Assembly: GCF_907165205.1 (NCBI RefSeq)
Contig: NC_058196.1
Location: 10,892,501-10,956,500 of the forward strand
DNA: 64,000 nt
Reading direction: 5' to 3'
Source of the DNA: Coccinella septempunctata
Taxonomy: Eukaryota; Arthropoda; Insecta; Coleoptera; Coccinellidae
The notes below the pieces were generated by a model. It made no database searches and was not told where the DNA came from. It saw only the letters and a program-made list of their open reading frames with translations. This document shows positions 31,736 to 42,168 of this stretch, piece by piece. Position 1 is the first letter of the stretch; the number at the start of each line of letters is the position of its first letter. The position numbers and the translations under genes were made by a program.

Positions 31736-33267
31736 AATAAATTTCAGTGTGTGAATGAATACCTACTCCATTGAGTAGGATCACAACAGATCTTGGACAA
31801 CGAAGACTACATAACTTGGATGTATTACCGATTGGGACATTATGATAACGATGAGGATGATGAAGCTCCGACAGAGACAAAGAATACTGAAGGAGGCACA
31901 ATGGGGATATTTGAATAATTTTTTTGTTTATATTCAGTATATAGGTATTTAAAAATATTATTCGAGTTGAATAGGCTGGACACAGTTATCATTAGGATAA
32001 CTCTACAGTTTGTTTTAGAGTTTATAAGGTTTACAGATGAACTCTCTTATTATTATTATTATTTCTGACCTATCATAATTTTCATTAACAGAGCAAAAAA
32101 CGCCTCGAAGAGATAATCCAATGGAAATTCTCCGAAAATTCTGCCTAATCTCTGAGAACCTGGAAATCATTTTGTAATCAAATGTAGACGACATGAATTG
32201 TAAGGTGAAAAACTATTATTCCCAACTTTACCAGAATGCGTAAAAAACATGAGGTTGGGTGATAACAACGTTTAGAAATATTTGTTCATACCAAATGAAA
32301 TAAAGGAAAAAGAAACACTCTCACCACGATCCATATCAAAAACTTGATACATTTTTCATTTCCAATTTCATTGATTTCAAAGGAACATCATGTAAACTAT
32401 GTCAATATAAATTTAACCATATCTTTGAGGTTTGACTAGAGGAGAATTAAATCCTAGATTAGTTCTCCGATAAAGTATGTTGAATACATCGGTTCGCCTA
32501 GTTACATATGAACATATATTTGAATTTATCATCGACAGTAACTTAAATCAATATATTCATCCAATAATTCAAATATAAACATAATATCAATTTTGCTCCT
32601 TCAAATATTTAACTGCATAAAATGACATTGTCTTTGGATAATTGAATAGTTACTTTTAATTACAGGCCTACCAGTTTTACATTAGATATAGCTCAGGAAT
32701 TCATTTGATTACTCTGAACCTTATATTATGCATTTAGCGTATATTTAATTCCACGCAACACAAAGTATGGTGAAAAGAAATCAAGGAAGGATCGTGCGTT
32801 GTCAAAATGTTTGCAGTTTCTCAAAATAAAACCCACAATTTTGGGATGATCGCTGATTATAGAGTTAATGTGGTCACAAGAACTCAACATTTCCTCGATT
32901 AAAATTCATAGGTTCATTAAGAAACATTGATGAATAATTTATTGTAATGATATACAAAGCCAACCAATTCAAGTCATCCTGAACTTTATCATAGTCACTT
33001 GAGTACTACGACTTACCAAATTTGAGATCGTTAGAGTAAATTAGTATGGAGGTGTAATTGAAACATTTTATTGTATCTCACGATCCTCTCAAATATTTGT
33101 CACGAAATCATTTTAATAATACAATCCGAACAATTTCAACGAATGCCCTGCATATTTCAAACTTTAGTCTGAAACTTGTCCTGTATTTCATGACGGTAGG
33201 ACATCAACTTCGTTTGTCTCGTTCATTTCATGTCATAAATGTAATGTGAATGTTATTTCAGTCCAGC
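31736..33267. other. Non-coding; probable 3-prime UTR then unassigned sequence
   Basis: Up to about 31920 this is likely the 3-prime UTR of the preceding element. A (TTA)n run lies at 32044-32065. No protein, RNA or repeat could be assigned in 32070-33260. Confidence 0.4.
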
Positions 33268-33292
33268 CTGATGATGGCATATGCCGATATCG
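33268..33292 (+). ncRNA. Hammerhead-ribozyme-like core motif (degenerate)
   Basis: CTGATGA at 33268-33274 is followed by a small stem GGC-ATAT-GCC (33276-33285) and then GATA where an active hammerhead needs GAAA. This CTGATGA-GGC-GCC-GAAA order is the core of the minimal hammerheads found in Penelope-like elements and retrozymes. The key A changed to T suggests it is inactive, and no Penelope pol was found nearby. Confidence 0.35.
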
Positions 33293-33327
33293 ATAGCTGA
33301 AAATAAACAATAGAATAAAACCAGTGT

Positions 33328-33702
33328 GTGAATTTACTCCATATACTATATTTTATTATATCATTGATGAAGAGACCGAAAGGAATTGGCCCCAATTGGT
33401 GGATGATTTCTCGGATATTCACCACTCTTTTCCCCAACGTAAATATAAAAAATCCTCAGATGAGTAGATTGGATAAAAAACAACTAGACCGATTAATTAC
33501 ATTGCCCATCAAGGAAAATCTGCCGATACTTATGAGACACCACAGAAAATTGCGAAATATCGAAAAGTTCGAGAATGTTTACATAGGGCCCGATCAAACT
33601 GTGAGACAGAAAGAATATTTCACGACTGTGCGGCAAGATTTGAATAACAGACAAGGAAAGGGAGAAAAAGATATTGTGGTGAAGTATAGGAATGGATGCT
33701 GA
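33328..33702 (+). pseudogene. CR1-group ORF1 C-terminal fragment
   Basis: The frame includes LDKKQLDRLITLPI and VRQKEYFTTVRQDLNNRQGKG, EKDIVVKYRNG, which match the C-terminal portion of CR1-group ORF1s, where a tyrosine-containing REYY-like helix precedes an I-KY-NG strand. It ends with a stop at 33702 just upstream of the endonuclease remnant, which keeps the ORF1-ORF2 order. Confidence 0.5.
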
Positions 33703-33774
33703 ACCATTATCAAGAAAAAAAAAACTTTCAAACTCATCCAACATGCAGTCTAAAAATATTTCCAGCAGCAACGT

Positions 33775-35720
33775 TCGCAGACTTCACTACCAAAACTGTA
33801 GAGGATTAAACACCAATATTTATTTTTCCAAAATATATTGAGTTTAGACACAGTGTTGTAGCCATAACGGAAAGTTGGTTAACGAATAATGTTCATAATA
33901 ATGAACTTTTTCTTCAAAACTATGTTGTTTACTGCAAAGATCGAAGTACAGGTGTTCGTGGGGTAGGATTTTGTTGGGAGTTAATGGTGATGATTATGTA
34001 CATCCCTCACAAAGAATGAATGAATGAATAAAACAACATCCCTCCCAATATTTCTCTAGATGTGTATGATGAATTTTTGAAGTTTTTTGAAAATAATTTG
34101 GAGATGGCCAGGGTGACAATTGTGGGTGACTCCGTACCAGTTTGACGGACCGTTTCGTCAGTTTTTTTGAATTTTGTAACATAAAATGATATAATGAAAA
34201 ACCTAACAATAGACTACTTGAATGAGTTTTATCATCAGATGAAATAAATTTTCAAGTGCAAAATGCATAGCTAGCGCTATGCCCACGTACTGTCAAAAAT
34301 TTCTATTCTAATTCCAAAAGGTATGACTTTAAAAAGTTGAATGTGCAGGACTTTTCTCAACTCTTACATAGGGTGGACTGGAAGCAACAGTTGGGTAATG
34401 TCAAAAATGTGGATCATGCTCCTAATATTTTTAATGATATTGTTCAAGAAATTAATGCTAAATGTATTCCATTGAAAAAAACTCGTACTTATTCTAATAA
34501 TTTGATTCAAGAAATTAAAAATAAAGATCATTACTTCACATTGTATGAAAAATGCAAATCACATTTTCATCTTGAACGCTTCAAATATTCATGACATTCT
34601 GTTAAATCTGGTATTCGGGCTTCTTAAAGGGAGTTTGTTCAGAAATCTGAAAATTATGTGAAAAGGGATCCATGTATTATAGTTTTTGGAAATTTAAAAA
34701 TTCAAAGAGAAGCGAAGCGTATCTCGACTACCTGGTTAAATGTTTTTTAGATAAAAAGCCTTCAAGGCTCCTAAAGATATTGTTGACTTTGAATTTTAAA
34801 GATGTGTATCCTAACAGTAGTTTGAACTGTAATGCAAATATTGGACCTCGGGAGGTTGTAAATTCGAATCAAATTCTGCATTTGAGAAATATTTCTGAAG
34901 ACTTGATTATATCAGTGTCGCAAAAACTGAAGAACAAATTGACTGTTGGTCGGGATGGTATTCTAATTAAGGTTATGAAGTCAGGAAAGAGATCGGAAAT
35001 TACTGATTATCGGCCAATTACCATAATTTCAGTTTTTTCTAAATTAATCGAAATAATTTTTTGTGACTCAATTTAAAACGATGTTCCGACTTAAATATCC
35101 GATTATCAGCACGGTTTTGTGAAGTCTCACAGATCATCTGCAATTCGTCGAATATGAGGGGGTAAAGTCGTTTGAATTTATGGCAAATTCAGGAGTTCCC
35201 CAAGGATATAATTTAGGACCGCTTTTATTCCTCATATTCAAATGATATATATGATATAAAATATTCCAGAAAGCTTCTTTTTCCTGATGACTTGAAAATA
35301 TTCAGGGTAATAAAGAGTCTTTTGGATTGTTACTTGTTGCAGAGAGATCTAGAGAGACAGAGCGAATGGTGTGAGACTAACGGTCTCAATTTGAACTTTA
35401 TAGTGTAAGGTGATTACTTATACAAAAAAGATAACCGCCATTGATTTCAACTATTACTTGGACAATGTTTAATTGACAAGAGTTACTGAATCGAGGGATT
35501 TGGGGGTTTTATTCAATTAAAAGCTCACATTTTCGTCGCATATTAGCAGTATTACCGCTAATGCAATGAAAGTTTCCGTTTCGTCCTTCATTATTTTAAA
35601 GAGTTTTCCTCCTTTGAAGCGATCTCCCCTGTATATCAGTCCCTGGTGAAGAGTATGCTGACGTACTGTAGCTCAGTATGGAATCCGTCTCAAGTGAAGT
35701 ATTGAGGCAGTGCAGAGGAA
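33775..35720 (+). pseudogene. CR1-group ORF2 remnant
   Basis: Heavily frameshifted. Readable in order: RRLHYQNCRGLNTN and ITESWL-like sequence (endonuclease start), PPNISLDVYDEFLKFF and VTIVGD (endonuclease middle), VDWKQQLG and a linker (34337-34594), TVGRDGI and ITDYRPITIISVFSKLIE (reverse transcriptase, 34900-35070), VPQGYNLGPLLFLI, then PDDLKIFRVI (YADD box with Tyr-Ala lost) and WCETNGLNLN. Segments between blocks are deleted. Similar in plan to the element at 3927-8330 but much older. Confidence 0.65.
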
Positions 35721-35964
35721 GTTTCTCAAATTCGCATTTTTTCGAAGACATGGATTTATTATCCTATGAGAAACAACAATTATGATCATCTTTAAGACGA
35801 ATTTGAATATGTTCCACTCAGGAAGATCCGAGAAATTAATGATAATGGCGCATATTGAATACAAGCCGATGGTTTTGAGACAGAGGCCAGTCTCCAGTCA
35901 TCGTCCGCCCAAGATTGTTGTAGATATATTATAAATAAGAAGCCGTTTTTGATTCCAAGACCCG

Positions 35965-36332
35965 ATACATAAATACAGTCCACTACACTACTCTTACAGT
36001 GTGCAGGGCTAGAAGTCCAAAACGTATACGTTACACTTCCAGCGTCCAAAGACACTACCTCGAAAAACCAATACGATATAGCAAGGATCGCTTTGGATAG
36101 TTACTTAAGTCCAAAAACTAATACAGTTTACGAAAGTTGCATATTTCGTAGTACTAAACAAGTACAGGGAAAGTCGATGAAGCAATTCATAACAAAATTT
36201 AAGGAACAAGGGAAAAACTGCAATTACATCGATTTATACGATCCAGATAGAGAGCAAGTAATCGAGAAATCGTCCGAACTGAGAAGAAAATTCCTGGAGA
36301 AGAGTAAGATTGTTGTAATGGTAACAAAATAA
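35965..36332 (+). pseudogene. Ty3/Gypsy-type gag fragment
   Basis: An open frame encodes LLQCAGLEVQNVYVTLP, then IALDSYLSPKTNTVYESCIF, KSMKQFITKFKEQGKNCNY and VIEKSSELRRKFLEK. This is the capsid-like pattern LDxYFxPKxNxxYERxxFR...QF...LR.qA..C in insect Gypsy gag proteins. A stop follows at 36330-36332. It adjoins a Copia-type LTR end, so two unrelated LTR element pieces lie side by side. Confidence 0.6.
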
Positions 36333-36455
36333 TTATTAGTTATCCCCACTTGATTGTTATTCTATGATGATTCTGTTCTATGATTGTATGTACAGATGAG
36401 CAGATGTCGAGATAATAAAAAAGTCAGTCTTTATGCAGCAACAGGTGTGCTTTAT

Positions 36456-36474
36456 TGGGTTATGGGCCCAGTCT
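36456..36474 (+). promoter_or_regulatory. Copia-type primer binding site
   Basis: GGGTTATGGGCCCAGTCTC matches the classic Drosophila copia primer site, which pairs with an internal half of initiator tRNA-Met. The sequence just upstream (AATAAAAAAGTC near 36413 and TTTATT at 36451) looks like an LTR 3-prime end. The Copia gag begins 170 bases downstream, which supports the call. Confidence 0.6.
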
Positions 36475-36641
36475 CAAATTTTTCGAAGATATTCTAGGTT
36501 TCTCGGACAGTGAATTGTAAATTCATAAAAACTGTTCAAAAGCTTTGTATATTCGTTTTCCGACTATATTTAGGATCGTATTTTCGTATCTTTGTGACTT
36601 TCAATCAGTTAACACGTGGACAGTGCGCGTACTATTTCAAT

Positions 36642-36985
36642 ATGGCAGGAAGTTACATCGTTAACGTGCCTAAACTGAAAGGACGCGAAAACTATAATGA
36701 GTCGGCGTTTACAGCCAAAAATATTTCTTGATATTAGAAGGTGTAGACATTCATAAATTGGAGTCACCTGACTCGGAAGATTCTGACAGTGAAAAAAAAG
36801 CGAAAGCTAAGTTGATCATGGCGATTGATTAATCGATTTTTGTGCATATCAAGAATGAGCAAACAGTGCGAGGTGTGTGGAATCGTTTGAAAGCCCTTTA
36901 TGATGATTCCGGTTTCACACGACGCATAAGTCTACTTCGTCAGCTAATTTCAATCCGCCTGGAAGATTGTGAAACAAATTCTTCA
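36642..36985 (+). pseudogene. Copia-type gag (UBN2) fragment
   Basis: Starts MAGSYIVNVPKLKGRENYNE. After one frameshift near 36728 it continues LILEGVDIHKLESPDSEDSD, KAKAKLIMAID, VRGVWNRLKALYDDSGFTRR and ISLLRQLISIRLEDCE. This is the UBN2/gag-polypeptide pattern of insect Copia elements, preceded by a Copia primer site. It breaks off right before the ATG at 36991 of an unrelated ORF1. Different from the Copia element at 58695. Confidence 0.75.
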
Positions 36986-36990
36986 TTAAG

Positions 36991-37797
36991 ATGTCATTGA
37001 GTGAAGATGTATCAAGCAGACGGGCTCCGAGTCCATGTGTTACCGAGTATTCAGAAAATATTTGCGATTACTGCAATCGTAAAGTTGGTGAATTTGTACG
37101 ATGTATCAAAAGTGTAATGGTATATTTCACTCTTCATGTTTAAAAAAAGCAGCTGGCAAAGAAAATACATCCTGCCATCACGTTGCATCTGAGGATGGTG
37201 AAATGCACGATGAAATTTCGACAAAGATGGAAAACAAGATGCTTCGCATTGAAATTGATTATCTACAATCACTTCTAGAAGAAACAAGGAGTAAGAATAT
37301 AATTTCGATTGGCAATAAATATCTCTTGAAGGAAAAGATATCAAATATTGAAGATCAAATAGGAACAGGTAATAATATAGTGAAAAAAAAACGTAAACAT
37401 GCAAAAAAAGATATCCTATTCTACTTCCGGCAATGTTTTATCCTATTCTATGGGAAAGTAAAATCATAATAAGGAACTGGCGCAAAATCTACGACCGCAG
37501 GTGTCATCGGATTGTCACAGAGTAGTTGTAAACAACCAGTCCACTGACGATATATCAATTGAGGTTGGAAATCTGGGGAAATCTAAACAAAAGCAAGGAA
37601 ATTGGAATGAAGTTGTTGAAACCACGAAAAATAACCAATCGAAAACGACAAGCGATAGATATAGAGAATGGCATACTGTTACTAGAAAAAAGAAAAGTAA
37701 GCATTTCAATAAAATCATATGTACTGGCACCAAGTCTGGTGAAACATCACTACAGGGAGCAATTTCAGCGGTGGGAAAAGCGTCTGCAGGGTCTTGA
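36991..37797 (+). pseudogene. Non-LTR ORF1 with PHD-type zinc finger
   Basis: MSLSEDVSSRRAPSPCVTEY leads to CDYCNRKVGEFVRC and, after a frameshift near 37100, CNGIFHSSCLKKAAGKENTSC: a C-x2-C, C-x-C, H-x2-C arrangement. A coiled coil follows (KMLRIEIDYLQSLLEETRSK), then a basic region with a W-x-x-V-x-RKK motif (37670-37710) and IICTGTKSGE. This is a common ORF1 plan for insect CR1/I-group elements. ORF2 is absent; the sequence passes into repeat DNA. Confidence 0.65.
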
Positions 37798-37812
37798 AGA
37801 TGTAAAAAAAAA

Positions 37813-38165
37813 TCGTCAGGTGAACATACTCGAGCGTGTCAGATTAAGATACTGTATATGCATCTAACAGTTTGCGCGGTGGGACTGGCCGTGCGGAGTT
37901 GGAAATGGTAAAAAAAATTATGTGTTCCAGCGTGTCAGATTTTTGGAGGATATGTTAATTGGACCCAAAAGAAACTACTCTTCAAGGGACTGACAATTTG
38001 GACGTGACGCAAGGTCACAGTGGTCCTTTGAAAATGTAAGTAATGTAAGTCAAAATGTAAGTACTTGTACATACTCGAGCGTGTCAGATTTTCATACAGA
38101 TGGTTAATGTTGGTGTTGTAGACGTGTTGACCCATTAATCTGACACTAATCAGGGGGGTTTTCTT
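37813..38165. repeat. Dispersed-repeat fragment with CGTGTCAGATT motifs
   Basis: CATACTCGAGCGTGTCAGATT occurs at about 37827 and 38070, CAGCGTGTCAGATTTTT at 37931, and the inverse TTAATCTGACAC twice at 38137 and 38168. The inverse copies at the right end suggest a TIR-type element with internal copies of its end. The family is unknown. Confidence 0.5.
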
Positions 38166-38199
38166 AATCTGACACTTTGAAGATGATAAAAATCACTTT

Positions 38200-38675
38200 T
38201 TCTCGAATATTTCCCTCCATGTACCTCTAATAGTTTCTGTATTCATTATGAAAGTTGTAGATAATAAAATTCTACACAACTTTTGTCCGAAGCAATTTTA
38301 CATACTCTCAACCGTTCTCGAATTAGAGGGCGATAAGGGCGAGAAGCTTAGCCACACATGCGAAAGGGCAATGTCAATAAAGAATCCCAGTCTAATCTAC
38401 AATTGTCAAAATGACAAGTTATTTCTATGATGACAATTTCGAAATTAGTCACGGAAATTTTAGTGTTGTCTGTGACTGAACCTTAGAATGTACTATTTTC
38501 CAACGAGTGAATTTTCGCTTCAGCATGTATCACTAAACACCTCGCACTAATCGCCATATATCTCAAAAAAATTTGAACGTAGAAAAAATTGCTCGGGACA
38601 AAATTTGTAGATAATATTATGCTCTACAACTTTTATAATGCGAAAAAGATCTGAAGCCCAGGGAAGGATATAATT
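38200..38675. repeat. Foldback element
   Basis: The segment around 38240-38305 (AAGTTGTAGATAATAAAATT, CAACTTTTGTCC, AGCAATTTT) is imperfectly complementary to the segment around 38580-38650 (TTGCTCGGGACAAAATTTGT, CTACAACTTTTATAATGCG). Loop of roughly 280 bases, no coding. Probably a MITE. Confidence 0.5.
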
Positions 38676-38689
38676 CAAAAAAACTGTAC

Positions 38690-38925
38690 AGCAAGCTGTA
38701 TTTTAAATACAGTAGTCACTATGCAGAAACTGTACAGTAAGCTGCACTTTAAATGCAGTAGTCGATGTGCTCAAACTGTACAGTAAGCTGCACTTTGAAT
38801 GCAACACTGTGCAAAAACTGTATGACAGCAAGCTGTACTTTGTAATATGCAGTAGTCACTGTGCAAAACCTGACCAGCAAGCTGCACTTTGTGTGCAGCA
38901 GTCATTGTGCAGTAACTATATCGAA
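38690..38925 (+). repeat. ~47-bp minisatellite, CTGTACAGTAAGCTGCACTTT
   Basis: Five to six imperfect units of AAACTGTACAGTAAGCTGCA, CTTTAAATGCAGTAGTC and TGTGC. The CTG/CAG core makes every unit partly self-complementary. Similar ACTGTGCAGT...ACTGCATTTT units occur at 40550-40920 and 44335-44450. Confidence 0.7.
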
Positions 38926-39345
38926 ACTTGCGAAAAAATATGAGTTTCCCTAGATATAAACAAAATATCGATTCTGCAAATAAGAAATTCCCAATTTCAC
39001 TTGATATAATCCATATTTTGGTAATGAAATTTGTCTTCAGTTATTGAATTGTATATATATTTATGAAATGTCTCTTAAACCTTCATAATCGAATTTTAAT
39101 ATTCTTTCAACTCCTTGAAGAAAATTTATGTTTAAGTTTCAGGAATTCCTATCAATTATTATTCTAGATTCTATTATTTTCGTTAGTCGGTATACTTCAA
39201 TGAAAAATTGATAAAATCGAACAAAACTTTCATTCATGGAATATAATATTGAATAGAATATATACTTATATACGGAATAATAAGATATAAATGAAATTAA
39301 AATTATCAGAAGCCTAGAATATATGAATGTGAGTGATCGATCGTG
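38926..39345. other. Non-coding AT-rich sequence
   Basis: Nothing recognised. Confidence 0.4.
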
Positions 39346-39784
39346 AGTTGGGTTGCCTGACTCCGGTTTGTCAGGCGCCGACGAAAGAAAAACTTTGTCG
39401 TCTGTCAGTCACGACAATATAAGTCGTATCATCGCCGGACGCGCCGAAATCGATCTCGCAAAAGCCTAAATTCTTCTATTCTATCTTCTTATATATCGCC
39501 GAAATCATCGCATCATATATATATCAGCTCTATATATTGAGTGAATAAAAGTAATATTGAGCAACTTTAAGTGAAGTGCCGTGTATCCTTCATCTATCGT
39601 GCCAAGGAAGCTAAGTGCAGAAGGAGGGTTGGTTCCGTGTTTCCCTTCCCTTAGGAACCCCCTTTCTGATACCAGACCAGTGGAGATTCATCTGAGTTTC
39701 GACTTCACCCAGTTAGGGTAGGTAGGAGCATTTTCACTTGTTCAGTTGCTCAATATCTGAAGTTGATCGCATACTCATTTGCGA
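39346..39784 (+). repeat. Dispersed repeat, copy B
   Basis: Near-identical to 2413-2848 over its whole length: ATCGTGAGTTGGGTTGCCTG, GCGCCGAAATCGATCTCGCA, GTGCAGAAGGAGGGTTGGT and TTAGGAACCCCCTTTCTGAT are shared. It differs mainly in a short AT-rich block near 39465-39525. No coding. Family not identified (solo LTR or SINE-like). Confidence 0.7.
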
Positions 39785-40010
39785 TTAATTAGTGAGTCTT
39801 TATTCAGTTTCCTCTCGCTGTAAGCATCTGGTACCTCTCTCGTACATGTTTCTCCACCATGTTTCAATAGTCCCCTCTGCAGGTTATGAATCCATTATCA
39901 CAACAAAAAACAGAGTAAAGTGAGTCTGTTCAATTATTCACACAGTTCACTAATTTTGCACACACAATTCACTTAATCAACAAATCTTTACTCTCTATCC
40001 AAATCTGATC
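39785..40010. other. Non-coding
   Basis: A short stretch between the dispersed repeat and the MITE pair. Nothing recognised. Confidence 0.4.
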
Positions 40011-40013
40011 TAA

Positions 40014-40206
40014 AGCCCGTTTGCAACAGCCGAGAATTCTCTAGAGAATTTACACGAAAATTCATGCGCCGTGAATTATTTGCCGTTACATAAGCACTTT
40101 CGGTAGAATTCTCCAGTCCAGTTGCAAACAAAATAATCTATGCCGTTTTCTTGCGAGAATTTTGTAGATAATTCTCCGGAGAATTCTCGGCTGTTGCAAA
40201 CGGGCT
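40014..40206. mobile_element. 193-bp MITE, TAA-flanked (PIF/Harbinger-like)
   Basis: The ends AGCCCGTTTGCAACAGCCGA and, inverted, GAATTCTCGGCTGTTGCAAACGGGCT are perfect inverted repeats for 27-28 bases. TAA lies at both flanks (40011-40013 and 40207-40209). A 3-bp TWA duplication with G/C-rich ends is typical of PIF/Harbinger. Confidence 0.85.
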
Positions 40207-40209
40207 TAA

Positions 40210-40429
40210 GGCCCGGTACTTTCACGTGCGAATAAATAAATTTATTCGCATTTATTAAGTCTTATTCGTAAGATTAGTAAAAATGCAGTCTTTTCACTTT
40301 CAGATAGTGTTATTCATCGAATAAATCTGTCATTGAAACTTAATTAGAAGAGTTTATTTGCCATAGATCGAATGTCGGTACGTCATTATTGGTTGAATAA
40401 AATTTATTCGAAGGTGAAAGTACCGGGCC
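40210..40429. mobile_element. 220-bp MITE, TAA-flanked, abutting the previous one
   Basis: The ends GGCCCGGTACTTTCAC are inverted and perfect for 16 bases and then continue imperfectly (GTGCGAATAAAT / CTTCGAATAAAT). TAA at 40207-40209 and 40430-40432. It shares its left TAA with the right TAA of the MITE at 40014-40206, so one inserted into the target duplication of the other. Confidence 0.85.
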
Positions 40430-40432
40430 TAA

Positions 40433-40550
40433 AACAATATGGCCAACGCCCAACGTTAAACGTTCCAACTTCCAACAGAGGACAGACCTTTATTGACATA
40501 ATCGCCAATAACGTACTCTACCGATCGTACCTTCCTACACTGGACGCATT
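40433..40550 (+). pseudogene. Non-LTR endonuclease C-terminal fragment
   Basis: RPTLNVPTSNRGQTFIDIIA followed by YLPTLDALQHYRN resembles the late endonuclease block (R-T-xx-x-L-D-I-I-A...L-PT-L-D-x-L-S-D-H) of CR1-group ORF2s. It is interrupted on the left by the MITE pair and on the right by a minisatellite. The matching reverse transcriptase tail is at 40948-41593. Confidence 0.5.
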
Positions 40551-40920
40551 GCAGCATTACAGAAACTGTGCAGTTACTGTATATCAATTACTGCATTTTC
40601 AGACTTCAAAATTGAAAAATGGAGAATCATCATTGTTGAATTTTTGCAATAACAGTATATCAAATACTGCATTTTTGAAATGAAGAATTGTGAATACAGA
40701 AACTGTGCAGTATCAGATATACAGGAGTATATCAGATATACAGGAGTATATCAGATATACAGGAGTATATCTGATACTGCGTTTTTAAAATGCAGAATTA
40801 TCAATACAGAAACTGTGCGGTCACTGCATATCAAAAACTGCATTCTTAAAATGCAGTTCATCAATACAGAAAATGTGCAGTAACTGTATATAAAATACTG
40901 CAATACTGCAGAGACTTTGT
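40550..40920 (+). repeat. ACTGTGCAGT...ACTGCATTTT repeat, with nested 20-bp palindromic minisatellite
   Basis: Imperfect ~60-bp units of CAGAAACTGTGCAGTNACTG, TATATCAAAAACTGCATTTT and TAAAATGCAG. At about 40706-40775 a 20-bp unit CAGATATACAGGAGTATAT is repeated three times, enclosed by CAGTATCAGATAT and its inverse ATATCTGATACTG. Related to 38690-38925 and 44335-44450. Confidence 0.7.
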
Positions 40921-40947
40921 CAGCTGCTGCTACAGTGTTTTGTAGAT

Positions 40948-41593
40948 TGGTGCCGTCAGAACAGCATAATGATCAACATCAGCAAAACTCAATGCATACA
41001 CTTCAAAAACAAAAATGTAGAGCTAAATAAATTAACAATACCAGACCAGAATCTGAAGAGGTGCTCGCATGTACATTATGTCTGCAAAAAATAAACAGTT
41101 CCTTCCATGCCGTTAGTCGAGTTAAAAATATGATTCCCTTACCGTTACTAATTAATGTGTACTACAGTCTTGTGTACAGCTACATCTCTTATAATATAAT
41201 GTTATGGGGTAACTCGACCGATGTTTGTAGAGTGTTCATAGCTCAAAAACGTGTTTTACGCATGATTTTCAACATCGCACCTAAAAGTCCTTGTAGGCCT
41301 TATTTCAAAGCTCACAATATTTTAACTGTTGCATCGATCTTCATCTTCAGGTGCCTCTTGTATGCTAAAGAGAACGAAAACCGCTTTGCCAAAGTGTCAG
41401 TATTTCATGACTACAACAATAGGAATGAAACAATAATGTCATTCCCAAAACATAGAACGACTAAATTTGAAATGTCTCCCCTGTATTAATGTGTAACCCT
41501 TTTTAACCATCTTCCAAAAAGAATGCAATTTCCCAGTTTCAGGGGGTTTAAGATATCAGTCAAAGACAAACTCAATTTTGCTGACAAATTGTA
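40948..41593 (+). pseudogene. CR1/Jockey-group reverse transcriptase C-terminus
   Basis: An open frame from DWCRQNSIMINISKTQCI through LINVYYSLVYSYISYNIMLW, GNSTDVCRVFIAQKRVLRMI and HRTTKFEMSPLY, with a stop at 41487-41489 and a short recognisable tail after it. This is the thumb and C-terminal region that follows the YADD box. The 3-prime end is near 41645, where it meets the 3-prime end of an R4 copy on the opposite strand. Confidence 0.75.
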
Positions 41594-42168
41594 ATTACAA
41601 ATTGTTTGACTTGTCCTATACATTTTGAATGTAAAAAATTAATAAATGACTTTAGCCTTGCGGCTTTCACACTCCTCTCCAGAGGAAAATTCACTTATCC
41701 CAGATATCTCAGACATCAAAAGGTTTAAGCTCTGTTGGAGCCCTTTCCAGGTTTTCGGGCTCGTGGTGGTGGTCGGGTTCGGGTCGCTCCTCGGCTCCCT
41801 CCTGTAGCTTGAATTCCTACTCCACTCGCACTTCCTGTTGGAGCAGACGGTGTTCCTCTGAATTTCCCATGTTCTTGCGTACAGTTCTCGCCGTTCCCAG
41901 CAGTACTGCCTTCTGCATGACTCTATAGATATTTTCGTCCAGCTGAAGTTACCTCAAGTTCTCTAGTAGTTTCTTCGGTATCAGGCCTGTAGATGATATG
42001 GCAATACGGATGGTCTTGACATCTTTCAGCTTCCACTGTCCCCTGGTTTGCTCCTCGAGATCTCTGTACTTTGAAATTTTCTCAGTGTGCCTATCTAGAA
42101 GATTGTTATTATTTGGAATCGCCACATCGATAAATAGTGCTCTGTCCTCATCCTTATTGAGCAATATA

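Noticed and set aside
38690..38925. Regularly spaced repeats resembling a CRISPR array
   Set aside because: Units are imperfect and contiguous with no unique spacers, no cas genes, and the genome is eukaryotic: a minisatellite.
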